64,000 bases of DNA from an uncultured Phascolarctobacterium sp. (lineage in GTDB: Bacteria; Bacillota; Negativicutes; Acidaminococcales; Acidaminococcaceae): assembly GCA_947629685.1 (NCBI GenBank), contig CANREP010000002.1:1-64000 (forward strand). The letters run 5' to 3'. This document shows positions 9,016 through 17,314 of the stretch, piece by piece (position 1 is the stretch's first letter; the number at the start of each line of letters is the position of its first letter). The notes under the pieces are model-generated. The model saw only the letters and a program-made list of their open reading frames with translations. It did not search any database and was not told where the DNA came from. The translations under genes were made by a program, and so were the position numbers.

Positions 9016-10248
9016 ATGAGAAAACTTATGCAAAAACCAGAACTGCTGGCTCCGGCAGGCAATATGGAAAAGGGCAGGATGGCGTTGCTTTATGGCGCTG
9101 ATGCTATCTATCTTGGCGGCAAGATGTTCGGACTGCGCGCTTTTGCCAATAATTTTTCCTTGGAAGAAATTGCGGAAATCACCGCTTTTGCCCATAGCTT
9201 GAATAAAAAGGTCTATGTGACTGTCAATATATTTGCGCATAATGAAGATATTGATAAGTTGCCGGCATATCTAAAAGCCTTGGAGCAAGCGGGCGTAGAT
9301 GCGCTTTTGATTTCAGATTTAGGCGTGTGGCAGACTGCCAGAGAGACAGTACCTGATATGGAACTTCATGTCAGCACCCAAGCTAATACTACTAATTATG
9401 CTGCTGTAAAAGCATGGCAGGCTCTTGGGGCCGCCAGGGTGGTTTTGGCGCGGGAGCTTTCGCTGCAGGAGATTGCTGCGATTGGTGCCGCAGCAGACGT
9501 GGAACTGGAAGCCTTTGTACATGGCGCTATGTGTATTTCCTATTCTGGACGCTGCCTGCTCAGCAGTTATCTGACCGGCAGGGATGGTAACCGAGGCGCT
9601 TGTGCACAGGCTTGCCGCTGGGAATATACGCTGCAGGAAAAGAACAGGCCGGGAGAGCAGTTTGATATCCAAGAGGATGAGCGCGGGACTTATATTATGA
9701 ATTCTCGGGATTTATGCCTTATTGACTATCTGCCGGAGTTAATGCGTGCCGGTATCAGCAGTCTCAAGATTGAAGGCCGCATGAAAAGTATGCATTATGT
9801 AGCAACGGTTGTCAGCGTCTACAGGAAGGCTATTGATAAATGCTTTGCAGACATGGATAATTACCAAGTTGAAGAAATATGGCGCGAAGAATTGAATAAG
9901 GTATCTCATCGTCCTTACACAGCTGGTTTTGCGCTGCAGAAACCTGGCAGCGAGGGACAGGTATATTCTACTTCCAGTTATGAACAGACACATGATTTTG
10001 TCGGCCTGGTATTAGATTATGATGCTGAGAGCGGCAGGGCTTATATAGAACAGCGCAATAACGTCAAGGAAGGCGAACAGTTGGAAGTGCTGATGCCGGA
10101 TGGCAAGTTGTTTGCAGTAACGCTGCAGGATATGCGCGATCAGGAGGGGCTTGCTATCGACTGCGCTCCTCATGCGCAGCAGAAATTTTCTATACATACT
10201 GAGCAGCCGCTGCTGCCTAATTCTTTGCTGCGGAGAAAGATACAATGA
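9016..10248 (+). CDS. U32 family protein, probably tRNA hydroxylation (TrhP-like)
   Basis: The family signature is present as EAFVHGAMCISYSGRCLLSS, with two further cysteines in GACAQAC; these can ligate an Fe-S cluster. Members once called U32 peptidases include TrhP, needed for 5-hydroxyuridine at tRNA position 34. The position next to mltG matches yrrN/yrrO of Bacillus, homologues of trhP. Length 410 residues is typical for the single-subunit form. The ATG follows the mltG stop without a gap, and the 3' end overlaps the next gene by 4 nt. Exact substrate is inferred from family and context. Confidence 0.85.
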   Translation: MRKLMQKPELLAPAGNMEKGRMALLYGADAIYLGGKMFGLRAFANNFSLEEIAEITAFAHSLNKKVYVTVNIFAHNEDIDKLPAYLKALEQAGVDALLISDLGVWQTARETVPDMELHVSTQANTTNYAAVKAWQALGAARVVLARELSLQEIAAIGAAADVELEAFVHGAMCISYSGRCLLSSYLTGRDGNRGACAQACRWEYTLQEKNRPGEQFDIQEDERGTYIMNSRDLCLIDYLPELMRAGISSLKIEGRMKSMHYVATVVSVYRKAIDKCFADMDNYQVEEIWREELNKVSHRPYTAGFALQKPGSEGQVYSTSSYEQTHDFVGLVLDYDAESGRAYIEQRNNVKEGEQLEVLMPDGKLFAVTLQDMRDQEGLAIDCAPHAQQKFSIHTEQPLLPNSLLRRKIQ

Positions 10249-10475
10249 GCGAAGGACAAAGTATGATTTATGCCAAAGTTGAACCTGCCCGGATTGCTGA
10301 TGTAAACTGGATTATGGAAGGCTACGAGCATTTGGGGCAGGTAGGTACTGTGGACGGCAAGGCGGGGATTATAAAATTCTACGTTACGCCGGATACCAGT
10401 GATGATGTGTTGGAAATTCTGGAAAATATGCCGTTCAGGGTAGAAATTCTTGAAAGTTTTACAGATGAGTGGTAA
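10245..10475 (+). CDS. DUF4911 domain protein
   Basis: A 76-residue soluble protein of unknown function, matching the small DUF4911 family of Clostridia and Negativicutes (YAKVEPARIADVNWIMEGYE, KFYVTP, LENMPFRVEIL). Two starts are possible. ATG 10245 overlaps the U32 stop (ATGA) with GGAGA upstream. ATG 10263 has GAAGGA 7 nt upstream and gives MIYAKVEP. Tight coupling to the U32 gene suggests a shared process, but no role is known. Confidence 0.75.
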   Translation: MSEGQSMIYAKVEPARIADVNWIMEGYEHLGQVGTVDGKAGIIKFYVTPDTSDDVLEILENMPFRVEILESFTDEW

Positions 10476-10527
10476 AATAGGGAAGTAATTTATAGCTTTT
10501 ATAACAGTTTGAATCGGGGTAATGGGT

Positions 10528-11583
10528 ATGACGCGTATCAATAAAGTTTGGGAAGTCATGGTAAAAGAGCAGTTGGACTGCGTCATTATCAAGGATACTA
10601 CTACCATCCGTTATCTGACAGGTTTCAGCGGTGATTCCAGTCTGCTTTATATCGACCGTATTAAAGGCGTCCTCATCACGGATGGACGGTACACGGAGCA
10701 GGCTAAAAGCGAGATGAAGTTATTCCAGGTTCTGGAATATACTGGCAGCATCTGGGCTGCGGCGGCAGAGCTGGCTAAAAATGCCGAAGTTGTAGGCTTT
10801 GACGGCAGCTGTTTTACTTACAATGATTATACGGAGCTGGAAGCGCTTCTGGAAGGCAAATATCTGCGCAGTGTTGATTTCAGTAACATCCGCATGATTA
10901 AAGACAAGAAAGAACTTGATTTGATGCTGAAAGCGGCAAGTATTGCCGATGAAGCTTTCATCAAGCTGCTGGATGATATCAAGCCCGGGCGGACAGAACG
11001 TTCGCTTGCCGGCAGGCTGGAGTATTATATGCGCGCCTTGGGGAGCGAAAAGACTTCTTTTGATACGATTATAGCTTCCGGCAGCCGCAGTGCCTTACCA
11101 CATGGCATGGCCTCTGACAAACCGGTGGAAATCGGCGATTTCATTACCTTTGATTTCGGCGCCGTATATTGCGGTTATCATTCCGATATGACCAGGACGG
11201 TCGTCCTTGGTATGGCGAATTCCTGGCATAAGGAAATCTATACCATAGTCGAAGAAGCGCAGAGAAAAGGCTTGAAAGCTGCGCGTGTGGGCATGACAGG
11301 CAGAGAGCTGGATGCTGTTGTGCGCGACTGCATTGTTTCCTGCGGCTATGGAGAGTATTTTGTGCATGGATTAGGGCACGGTGTGGGGCTTGAAATCCAT
11401 GAGATGCCCAATATCAATAAGCGGGGTAATACCCTGCTTAGTACAGGTATGGTTTTTACCATCGAACCTGGTATATACATTCCCGGCAAAGGCGGGGTTC
11501 GTATAGAAGATACTGTTGTTCTGACTGAGGAAGGGGCAAAAGCCTTGAACGGTGTCAAAAAACAGCTCATTGAAATTGTTTAA
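10528..11583 (+). CDS. M24B Xaa-Pro aminopeptidase/dipeptidase
   Basis: Creatinase-fold metallopeptidase that releases residues preceding proline. An N-terminal creatinase_N domain (about 1-125) is followed by the pita-bread domain with the metal ligands in FDFGAVYCGYHSDMTR (two Asp), HGLGHGVGLEIHE (His), FTIEPGIYIP (Glu) and RIEDTV (Glu). All five are present. CGGGGT lies 7 nt before ATG 10528 and only 1 nt before ATG 10522, so 10528 is chosen (351 residues). It is followed by efp after 24 nt, the usual Firmicute pairing. Confidence 0.93.
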   Translation: MTRINKVWEVMVKEQLDCVIIKDTTTIRYLTGFSGDSSLLYIDRIKGVLITDGRYTEQAKSEMKLFQVLEYTGSIWAAAAELAKNAEVVGFDGSCFTYNDYTELEALLEGKYLRSVDFSNIRMIKDKKELDLMLKAASIADEAFIKLLDDIKPGRTERSLAGRLEYYMRALGSEKTSFDTIIASGSRSALPHGMASDKPVEIGDFITFDFGAVYCGYHSDMTRTVVLGMANSWHKEIYTIVEEAQRKGLKAARVGMTGRELDAVVRDCIVSCGYGEYFVHGLGHGVGLEIHEMPNINKRGNTLLSTGMVFTIEPGIYIPGKGGVRIEDTVVLTEEGAKALNGVKKQLIEIV

Positions 11584-11607
11584 GACAAAGTAACAGGAGG
11601 GTTAATA

Positions 11608-12165
11608 ATGATTTCTACTAATGAATTCAAAACAAACGTAACCGTTACCATTGATGGTGATGCTTGGCAGGTTGTTGAATTCCAGCATGTAAAACCTGGC
11701 AAAGGAGCAGCTTTTGTTCGTGCAAAAATGCGTAATCTGTGCACCGGTGCGGTAGTTGAACGTACCTTCAATGCAGGTGAACGTATGCCGAAAGCGCGCA
11801 TCGACCGCCGCGAAATGCAGTACCTGTATGAAAGCGACGGAATGTATGTATTCATGGATAATGAGACATACGAACAAACAGAACTGAGCAAAGAACAGCT
11901 CGGTACTGCTCTTAACTTCCTGAAAGAAAACATGGATGTTAAAATCATGATTTATGAAGGCCGCGTACTTGGCGTAGATCTGCCGAATACTGTTGAGCTT
12001 ACCGTAGTTGAAACCGACCCCGGTATCCGCGGCGATACCGCTACCGGCGGCAGCAAACCTGCTAAAATGGATACCGGTTATGTGGTCAAAGTTCCTCTGT
12101 TCATCAACGAAGGCGACGTACTGCGTATTGATACCAGAACCGGCGACTACATCGAACGTGCTTAA
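11608..12165 (+). CDS. efp: elongation factor P
   Basis: Relieves ribosome stalling at polyproline stretches. The three beta-barrel domains are complete in 185 residues. The tip loop is PGKGAAF with the modifiable lysine at residue 32. The C-terminal signature [17 protein letters not shown] is intact. No lysine-modifying enzyme (EpmA, EarP, YmfI) is encoded in this window. The ribosome-binding site AGGAGGG is strong and a perfect terminator follows. Confidence 0.97.
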   Translation: MISTNEFKTNVTVTIDGDAWQVVEFQHVKPGKGAAFVRAKMRNLCTGAVVERTFNAGERMPKARIDRREMQYLYESDGMYVFMDNETYEQTELSKEQLGTALNFLKENMDVKIMIYEGRVLGVDLPNTVELTVVETDPGIRGDTATGGSKPAKMDTGYVVKVPLFINEGDVLRIDTRTGDYIERA

Positions 12166-12173
12166 TGTAACTG

Positions 12174-12203
12174 ACAGCAGCGATTTATCGCTGCTGTTTT
12201 TTT
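12174..12203 (+). terminator. terminator of efp
   Basis: Ten-bp stem ACAGCAGCGA / TCGCTGCTGT with a TTTA loop, followed by a T run. Confidence 0.9.
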
Positions 12204-12216
12204 ATACATTTTTACA

Positions 12217-12245
12217 TGGAAGAAAAAATTAGAATGTGCTATAAT
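12217..12245 (+). promoter_or_regulatory. extended -10 promoter of the Asp23 operon
   Basis: Perfect TATAAT at 12240-12245 preceded by TGC (12237-12239), an extended -10. The -35 position (TGGAAG, 12217-12222) is weak. It is the most likely start of the long operon that follows. Confidence 0.65.
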
Positions 12246-12304
12246 TATAAGATAAAAATCATTGGAAAAGTTTAATTTCATTAAATGCACAGGAGGTGTC
12301 TGCT

Positions 12305-12799
12305 ATGGACGAGGAAAAAGTGCAGATGAATAAAAATACTGCCGATGAGCAAGAACGGCAGGATGTTCCAGAAGAAGTAGGCGATATCAGGGTCGCTGAC
12401 GAGGTTATTTCGATTGTCGCCAGCCTGGCTGCGCAGGAAGTGCCGGGCGTACTTAGTATGAGCGGCGGCCTCACCGACGGAATTAACCATTTTCTGGGTA
12501 AGGAGAATGCATCTAAAGGTGTACGGCTCAGTTTTGACGGTAAGCTGGTCAATGCCAGTGTCTTTGTCAATATCGAATATGGCAGCAGTATTCCCGAGGT
12601 GGCTTTAGAAATACAGGAAAAGGTTAAAGATGCCATTGAGAAGATGACTGGCTATGAAGTACAGTTTGTAGACGTACATGTGCAGGGTGTAGCAAAGAGA
12701 GAAAAAACTGATTTTGATAAGGTTGCCGAAGATATCAAGGCTTCTTTGGCGGAAGATACTGCCGAAGACAGACATAAGAAATTCTTTGAGGAGGATTAG
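12305..12799 (+). CDS. Asp23/Gls24 family envelope stress protein
   Basis: A 164-residue Asp23 (DUF322) protein. In staphylococci Asp23 is held at the membrane by AmaP and is linked to cell-wall stress. Family features: VADEVISIVASLAAQEVPGV, a central beta region, and YEVQFVDVHVQGV. An acidic, Gln-rich N-terminal tail of about 30 residues precedes the domain. ATG 12305 lies 6 nt after a strong AGGAGGTG; the in-frame GTG at 12296 falls inside that site. The AmaP and DUF2273 genes follow within 15 nt each, so all three act together. Confidence 0.92.
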   Translation: MDEEKVQMNKNTADEQERQDVPEEVGDIRVADEVISIVASLAAQEVPGVLSMSGGLTDGINHFLGKENASKGVRLSFDGKLVNASVFVNIEYGSSIPEVALEIQEKVKDAIEKMTGYEVQFVDVHVQGVAKREKTDFDKVAEDIKASLAEDTAEDRHKKFFEED

Positions 12800-12804
12800 A
12801 GATC

Positions 12805-13326
12805 ATGGGGATTCCTGACAGAATAATTTTAACTTTATATACGTTCTTAATGACAGTAGTATCAGTATTTTTGATTTTATGCAGCCTCAATGTCTTTCCG
12901 CAAAGAGTTATCATTGCCTTTATCGAAAGTATCCCGGGCAGCTGGTGGTATGCTGTCGGCGGGGTGATTATGCTGTCTGTAAGTATTAGGCTCTTGTTTG
13001 CCGGTATCGGCGTAACAGGCGACAATTCACTGAAAATAAGTGAGGGCCCCAATGGCAAAGTACATGTAGGCAAAGGCGCTATTGAAAATTATATTGCCGC
13101 GCTGGCTCAGGAAATCTATGGTATTTATAACGTCAAAGTCATTGCCAAACTGGAAGATGAAGGCATTTATGTGAGAATCAATGCTTCTATCGAACCTGGC
13201 ATCAATATTCCTGAAACTACTGATGAAATAAAGGTCAATGTCAAGGACAGCATCAAAAAGGTTACGGGTATAGAAGTCAAGGATATAGAGATTTTCTTTA
13301 AACAGATTAAGTCTAAGAAAGAATAG
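12805..13326 (+). CDS. amaP: alkaline shock response membrane anchor protein AmaP
   Basis: 173 residues. Two hydrophobic helices (about 8-28 and 48-68) anchor the protein, and the remaining C-terminal part is an Asp23-like cytoplasmic domain (ENYIAALAQEIYGIYNVKV, SIKKVTGIEVKDIEIFF). Known role: recruiting Asp23 to the membrane. It starts 5 nt after the Asp23 stop. Confidence 0.88.
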   Translation: MGIPDRIILTLYTFLMTVVSVFLILCSLNVFPQRVIIAFIESIPGSWWYAVGGVIMLSVSIRLLFAGIGVTGDNSLKISEGPNGKVHVGKGAIENYIAALAQEIYGIYNVKVIAKLEDEGIYVRINASIEPGINIPETTDEIKVNVKDSIKKVTGIEVKDIEIFFKQIKSKKE

Positions 13327-13338
13327 GAGTGATGCCTT

Positions 13339-13566
13339 ATGTTCAATGAAATATTGGCAGATATTTGGAAAAATTATCGAGGACGTCTGTTATGCTCCTT
13401 ATTCGGTTTATTTGTCGGCGTCATGTTTTTATGGCTGGGCTTTTTACAGGCCTTATTTCTGATTATCTGTATTGCTGCAGGTTTCTTTTTGGGCAATAAA
13501 CTTGACAAAAAAGAAGATCTGCTGGAATGGTTAGACAGATTACTGCCCCCTGGATATCATAGATAA
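13339..13566 (+). CDS. DUF2273 small membrane protein
   Basis: 75 residues with two close membrane helices (about 16-46) and a charged C-terminus (NKLDKKEDLLEWLDRLLPPG). DUF2273 proteins are the regular third member of Asp23/AmaP loci; their molecular role is not established. Start ATG with GGAG 13 nt earlier, 12 nt after AmaP. Confidence 0.85.
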   Translation: MFNEILADIWKNYRGRLLCSLFGLFVGVMFLWLGFLQALFLIICIAAGFFLGNKLDKKEDLLEWLDRLLPPGYHR

Positions 13567-13594
13567 TATTTTAAATAGAGAAAGAGGAAGATTC

Positions 13595-13996
13595 ATGATT
13601 CGTAGAATTGCCAGAGAAATTGTTTTACAGAGTTTATTTCAGATAGATTTTTCGGGATGTGACGCTGAGAATGCGCTGGAAGCTGCCCTTGCCGAGCATG
13701 AGGAGAAAGATGCAGCCAAGGCGAAAGATTATGCGGACAAAACTCTTAAAGGAGTATTGCATAATTTAGCGGCTATTGATGCTAAAATCGGCGAATATGC
13801 TATCGACTGGACGGTGGACAGAATGTCTGCTACCGACCGGAATATTCTTAGAGTTGCCGTTTATGAAATGATGTTTGCCGAAGAGCGGATCATGCCTGGT
13901 ATTGCCATCAATGAAGCGGTAGAGATCGCTAAACGCTATGGCACAGAAGAATCTCCGCGCTTTATTAACGGTATACTTGGTAAAATGGTAAGATAA
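13595..13996 (+). CDS. nusB: transcription antitermination protein NusB
   Basis: All-helical RNA-binding factor of 133 residues, acting with NusE (S10) on boxA for rRNA antitermination. Family signatures: RRIAREIVLQSLFQ at the N-terminus, MSATDRNILRVAVYEM, and AINEAVEIAKRYGTEESPRFINGILG. RBS AGAGGAAG precedes the ATG. It sits between the Asp23 group and exonuclease VII, as in Bacillus, but with an M22 gene where Bacillus has folD. Confidence 0.95.
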   Translation: MIRRIAREIVLQSLFQIDFSGCDAENALEAALAEHEEKDAAKAKDYADKTLKGVLHNLAAIDAKIGEYAIDWTVDRMSATDRNILRVAVYEMMFAEERIMPGIAINEAVEIAKRYGTEESPRFINGILGKMVR

Positions 13997-13998
13997 AT

Positions 13999-14955
13999 AT
14001 GAAACAGAAGGCTTATCTTGGTATAGATACCAGCTGCTATACCACGTCGGTTGCCGTTATGAGTGATGATGGTCAGCTGTTGAGTGAGGCAAGGCAGATA
14101 TTGTCTGTGAAGCCTGGACGCTGCGGATTGCAGCAGTCAGAAATGGTGTTTCAGCATACCAGAAATCTGCCGCTGCTGATAGAAAAGGCGTTGCATGACT
14201 GCGATGCTGCCGTCAGCGCTATTGGGGTTTCGGGTTGCCCGCGTCCTGTGGAGGATTCCTATATGCCGGCATTTCTGGCAGGCGTTTCTGCAGCCAGGGC
14301 AGTCGCCGCTGTGAGCAGGGTGCCGCTGTATATTATCAGTCATCAGGAAAATCATATGGAGGCGGGAATCTGGTCTGCCGGCGGACCGGAAACAGCAAAT
14401 TTTCTGATGCTACATGCTTCCGGCGGTACTACCGATATGCTGTTGGCGCAGCAAACTGCTGACGGACGGTATTTGCTGCAGCAGGTAGGCGGCAGTATGG
14501 ATTTACATGCAGGCCAGTTTATCGACCGGGTTGGCGTAGCTTTAGGATTACAGTTCCCTACTGGACCGCAGCTGGAAAAACTGGCAGAAACAGCGCTGCA
14601 CATGACGGAACTGCCTGTTTCCGTGCGCAAGCTGCAGGTAAGTCTGTCGGGACCGGCAACGGCTGCCCTGCGTAAATTGCAGGCAGGCGAAGATAAAGCA
14701 GCTCTGGCGCTGGGAGTGGAATACGCTTTGGCGGAGACTTTTGCCAGGATGCTGCGTAACGGCGCGGCTGCTTATCAGGTAGCAGATGTGCTGCTGGTGG
14801 GAGGCGTTGCTTCCAATAAGTTTATTCGCGCACATGTAGAAAGCAAACTGCAGAAAAGAAATATCCGGCTTTGGGTGCCGGAAGCTCGTTTCAGCTGTGA
14901 CAATGCCAGCGGCTGCGCTGCTTATGCAAGGCGCATGGAGAAAATGCATGGATGA
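13999..14955 (+). CDS. peptidase M22 / TsaD-like protein (second-family paralogue)
   Basis: 318-residue ASKHA-fold protein related to TsaD (YgjD/Kae1), the t6A-forming enzyme. The phosphate loop GIDTSCYTTSVAV, the metal-binding HQENH (TsaD HxxxH equivalent), the nucleotide loop GGVASNKFIR and the distal FSCDNASGC with the metal-ligand Asp are all present, so the site could be active. It diverges clearly from classical TsaD and occupies a nusB-xseA position seen for a Clostridia/Negativicutes subfamily of unknown role. Start 2 nt after nusB; 3' end overlaps xseA by 8 nt. Whether the genome also has a standard tsaD cannot be seen. Confidence 0.75.
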   Translation: MKQKAYLGIDTSCYTTSVAVMSDDGQLLSEARQILSVKPGRCGLQQSEMVFQHTRNLPLLIEKALHDCDAAVSAIGVSGCPRPVEDSYMPAFLAGVSAARAVAAVSRVPLYIISHQENHMEAGIWSAGGPETANFLMLHASGGTTDMLLAQQTADGRYLLQQVGGSMDLHAGQFIDRVGVALGLQFPTGPQLEKLAETALHMTELPVSVRKLQVSLSGPATAALRKLQAGEDKAALALGVEYALAETFARMLRNGAAAYQVADVLLVGGVASNKFIRAHVESKLQKRNIRLWVPEARFSCDNASGCAAYARRMEKMHG

Positions 14956-16153
14956 AAAAATTTATTCTGTAAGTGAAATAAACAGTTTTATCAGCGATAT
15001 TTTTGACAGAGATGCAGTTTTACGTAATATACAGGTTAGAGGAGAGATTTCTAATTTTAAACGTTATCCTTCCGGACATTGCTATTTTACGCTGAAAGAT
15101 AAGGGCGGCGTACTCAAAGCGGTAATGTTCCGTTCACGGGCCGTTTCGTTACGTTTTGAGCCGCAAAATGGCGATACCGTCATTGCTGTAGGCCGGATAG
15201 GTGTTTTTGAGCGTGACGGCGTTTATCAGCTGTATGCTGATTTGCTGCTGCAGCAGGGGGCAGGAGATTTGATGCTTGCCTTTGAACGGCTGAAAACACG
15301 TCTGGAGGCAGAAGGATTATTTGCAGAAGAAAATAAAAAGCTGCTGCCGGTAAATCCGCGCTGCGTAGGGATTGTAACTTCTGCGGCAGGAGCTGCTGTG
15401 CGGGATATAATTACTGTCGCCAAAAGAAGAAATGAAGGAATCAAGCTTCTCCTGTATCCTGTAAAAGTGCAAGGAGAAGGCGCGGCAGCTGAGATTGCCG
15501 GGGCCATTGATTTTTTTAATAGACAAAAGTTGGCTGATGTGCTGATAGTGGGCAGAGGCGGCGGTTCCATAGAAGAGTTATGGGCTTTTAATGAAGAAAA
15601 GGTAGTGCGTGCCGTTGCTGCTTCACGGATACCGATTATCAGCGCGGTGGGTCATGAGACTGATTTTACTCTGTGTGATTTTGCGGCGGACAGGAGGGCG
15701 GCAACACCGTCACAGGCAGCGGAATTAGCTGTTGCAGATGCCGGAGAGTACAGACGCAGGGTCATTACCTGCAGGGAACGTTGTTGCGCTGCTATCCAGC
15801 AGCTGGTTTCCAAGCAGGGTCATGAGTTGGAAAAATTAAATAACTCCTGGGTTTTAAAAGATCCTGAGAGATTATTTGCAGATAAATCGTTGCGTACTGA
15901 CGCCGCTTTTAAAGGCTTGCTGAATACTATTGAAAGGCAGATACAGCAAAGTCAGCATCAGTTTGAAATGCAGGCAGCCAGGCTGGACAGTTTGAGCCCT
16001 TTGGCTGTTTTACAACGTGGTTATACTGTTACGCAAGACAGTGATTATAAAATTGTTACTTCTGCTGCTCAGGTACGTTGGGGAGATGAGTTGGTCACAA
16101 CAGTAGCTGACGGCAAGATAATTTCTATCGTGCAGTCTGCAGAAAGGCGGTAA
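14948..16153 (+). CDS. xseA: exodeoxyribonuclease VII large subunit
   Basis: Catalytic subunit of the single-strand nuclease ExoVII. N-terminal OB-fold (YSVSEINSFISDIFDRD; GEISNFKRYPSGHCYFTLKD), then the Pfam Exonuc_VII_L core with GIVTSAAGAAVRDI, GRGGGSIEELWAFN and AVGHETDFTLCDFAADRRAATPS (in pieces), and coiled-coil helices (about 275-370). 401 residues. The frame is open back to 14897 but the ATG at 14948, with GGAG 6 nt upstream, gives the family start MDEKIYSVSEIN. Confidence 0.95.
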   Translation: MDEKIYSVSEINSFISDIFDRDAVLRNIQVRGEISNFKRYPSGHCYFTLKDKGGVLKAVMFRSRAVSLRFEPQNGDTVIAVGRIGVFERDGVYQLYADLLLQQGAGDLMLAFERLKTRLEAEGLFAEENKKLLPVNPRCVGIVTSAAGAAVRDIITVAKRRNEGIKLLLYPVKVQGEGAAAEIAGAIDFFNRQKLADVLIVGRGGGSIEELWAFNEEKVVRAVAASRIPIISAVGHETDFTLCDFAADRRAATPSQAAELAVADAGEYRRRVITCRERCCAAIQQLVSKQGHELEKLNNSWVLKDPERLFADKSLRTDAAFKGLLNTIERQIQQSQHQFEMQAARLDSLSPLAVLQRGYTVTQDSDYKIVTSAAQVRWGDELVTTVADGKIISIVQSAERR

Positions 16154-16156
16154 GCA

Positions 16157-16411
16157 ATGGCTGGCAGAAAAATAGCGAAGAATATTAAATTTGAAGATGC
16201 GTTGAAGGAGCTGGAGGAACAGGTAAAGCTGCTTGAAAGCGGCGAGCTCTCTCTGGAAGAATCGTTGGACGTGTTCAAACATGGTATAGAGCTCAGTAAG
16301 CTGTGCATGGGCAAGCTTGAAACAGTAAAACAGGAAGTTGAAAAGATTGTTGCTGCCGATTCCGGCAGTGATAAGTATAAATTAGAAGTATTCCATGATC
16401 TGGAGGCATAA
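16157..16411 (+). CDS. xseB: exodeoxyribonuclease VII small subunit
   Basis: 84-residue helical hairpin protein that coats XseA. Signature: FEDALKELEEQVKLLESGELSLEES, then LFKHGIELS-type helix (VFKHGIELSKLC). It starts 3 nt after xseA and ends 3 nt before ispA, so expression is coupled. Confidence 0.94.
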   Translation: MAGRKIAKNIKFEDALKELEEQVKLLESGELSLEESLDVFKHGIELSKLCMGKLETVKQEVEKIVAADSGSDKYKLEVFHDLEA

Positions 16412-16414
16412 ATA

Positions 16415-17290
16415 ATGGATTTTACCACGTATTATAATAATCAGAAAAAACTGATTGATTCTTTTTTGGAAAACAGGCTGGCTAAAAAAGGCATATCCAA
16501 AGTGGACGATGCTATGGCCTACAGTCTGTTGGCAGGCGGCAAACGCATCCGCCCGGTACTGCTGATGGCGACTGCGGAAGCACTGGGCGTCAAAGGGTAC
16601 AACTACCTGCCTGTTGCCTGCGGCTTAGAAATGATTCATACTTATTCTCTGATACATGACGATCTGCCTTGTATGGATGATGACGATTACCGTCGCGGCA
16701 GACTGACTAACCATAAGGTTTTCGGCGAAGCGATGGCGGTATTAGCCGGAGACGGCTTGCTTACGTTGGCTTTTGAAGTAATGCTGGAGCAGAAAAACGT
16801 CGATGCGCGCGTATTAGTTGAAACCGTACGTGAAATGGCTATGTGCGCCGGTAATTTCGGCATGGTTGGCGGACAGGGACTTGATTTGGAGAATGAAGGC
16901 AAGACTATCAGCGCTGAAGAACTCCGTAAAATGCATGCAGGCAAGACAGGCGCGCTGTTCATTGCTGCCGTAAGGGGCGGGGCTCATCTGGCAGGAGCTA
17001 ATGAGCAAGAGCTTTTAGCGCTGACTAAGTTTGCGGATTTGCTGGGACTGGCTTTCCAGATTACCGACGATATTTTGGACGTTGAAGGAACTGCTGAGGA
17101 CTTAGGTAAGCCTGTCGGCAGCGATGAAAAAAATAATAAATCTACTTACGTTAGCCTGTACGGGTTGGAAGCGGCTAAAGCTTTAGCTGAAAAGACTGTC
17201 GCCGAGGCGCTGGAATGTCTCGAAATGTTTAGGGAGAATGCTGAAGCCCTGCGTGAAATTACCAGGCTTATGTGCAGCCGTAAAAATTAA
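16415..17290 (+). CDS. ispA: polyprenyl (farnesyl-type) diphosphate synthase
   Basis: Trans-prenyl chain synthase condensing IPP with allylic diphosphates. First Asp-rich motif LIHDDLPCMDDDDYRRG, second FQITDDILD, and the GGKRIRP loop are intact. 291 residues is typical of short-chain (C15-C20) synthases. Product length cannot be fixed from sequence alone. The dxs gene follows directly, so the MEP pathway supplies its substrate. Confidence 0.93.
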   Translation: MDFTTYYNNQKKLIDSFLENRLAKKGISKVDDAMAYSLLAGGKRIRPVLLMATAEALGVKGYNYLPVACGLEMIHTYSLIHDDLPCMDDDDYRRGRLTNHKVFGEAMAVLAGDGLLTLAFEVMLEQKNVDARVLVETVREMAMCAGNFGMVGGQGLDLENEGKTISAEELRKMHAGKTGALFIAAVRGGAHLAGANEQELLALTKFADLLGLAFQITDDILDVEGTAEDLGKPVGSDEKNNKSTYVSLYGLEAAKALAEKTVAEALECLEMFRENAEALREITRLMCSRKN

Positions 17291-17314
17291 ATGACGGCGA
17301 AAGGCGAAATCATA

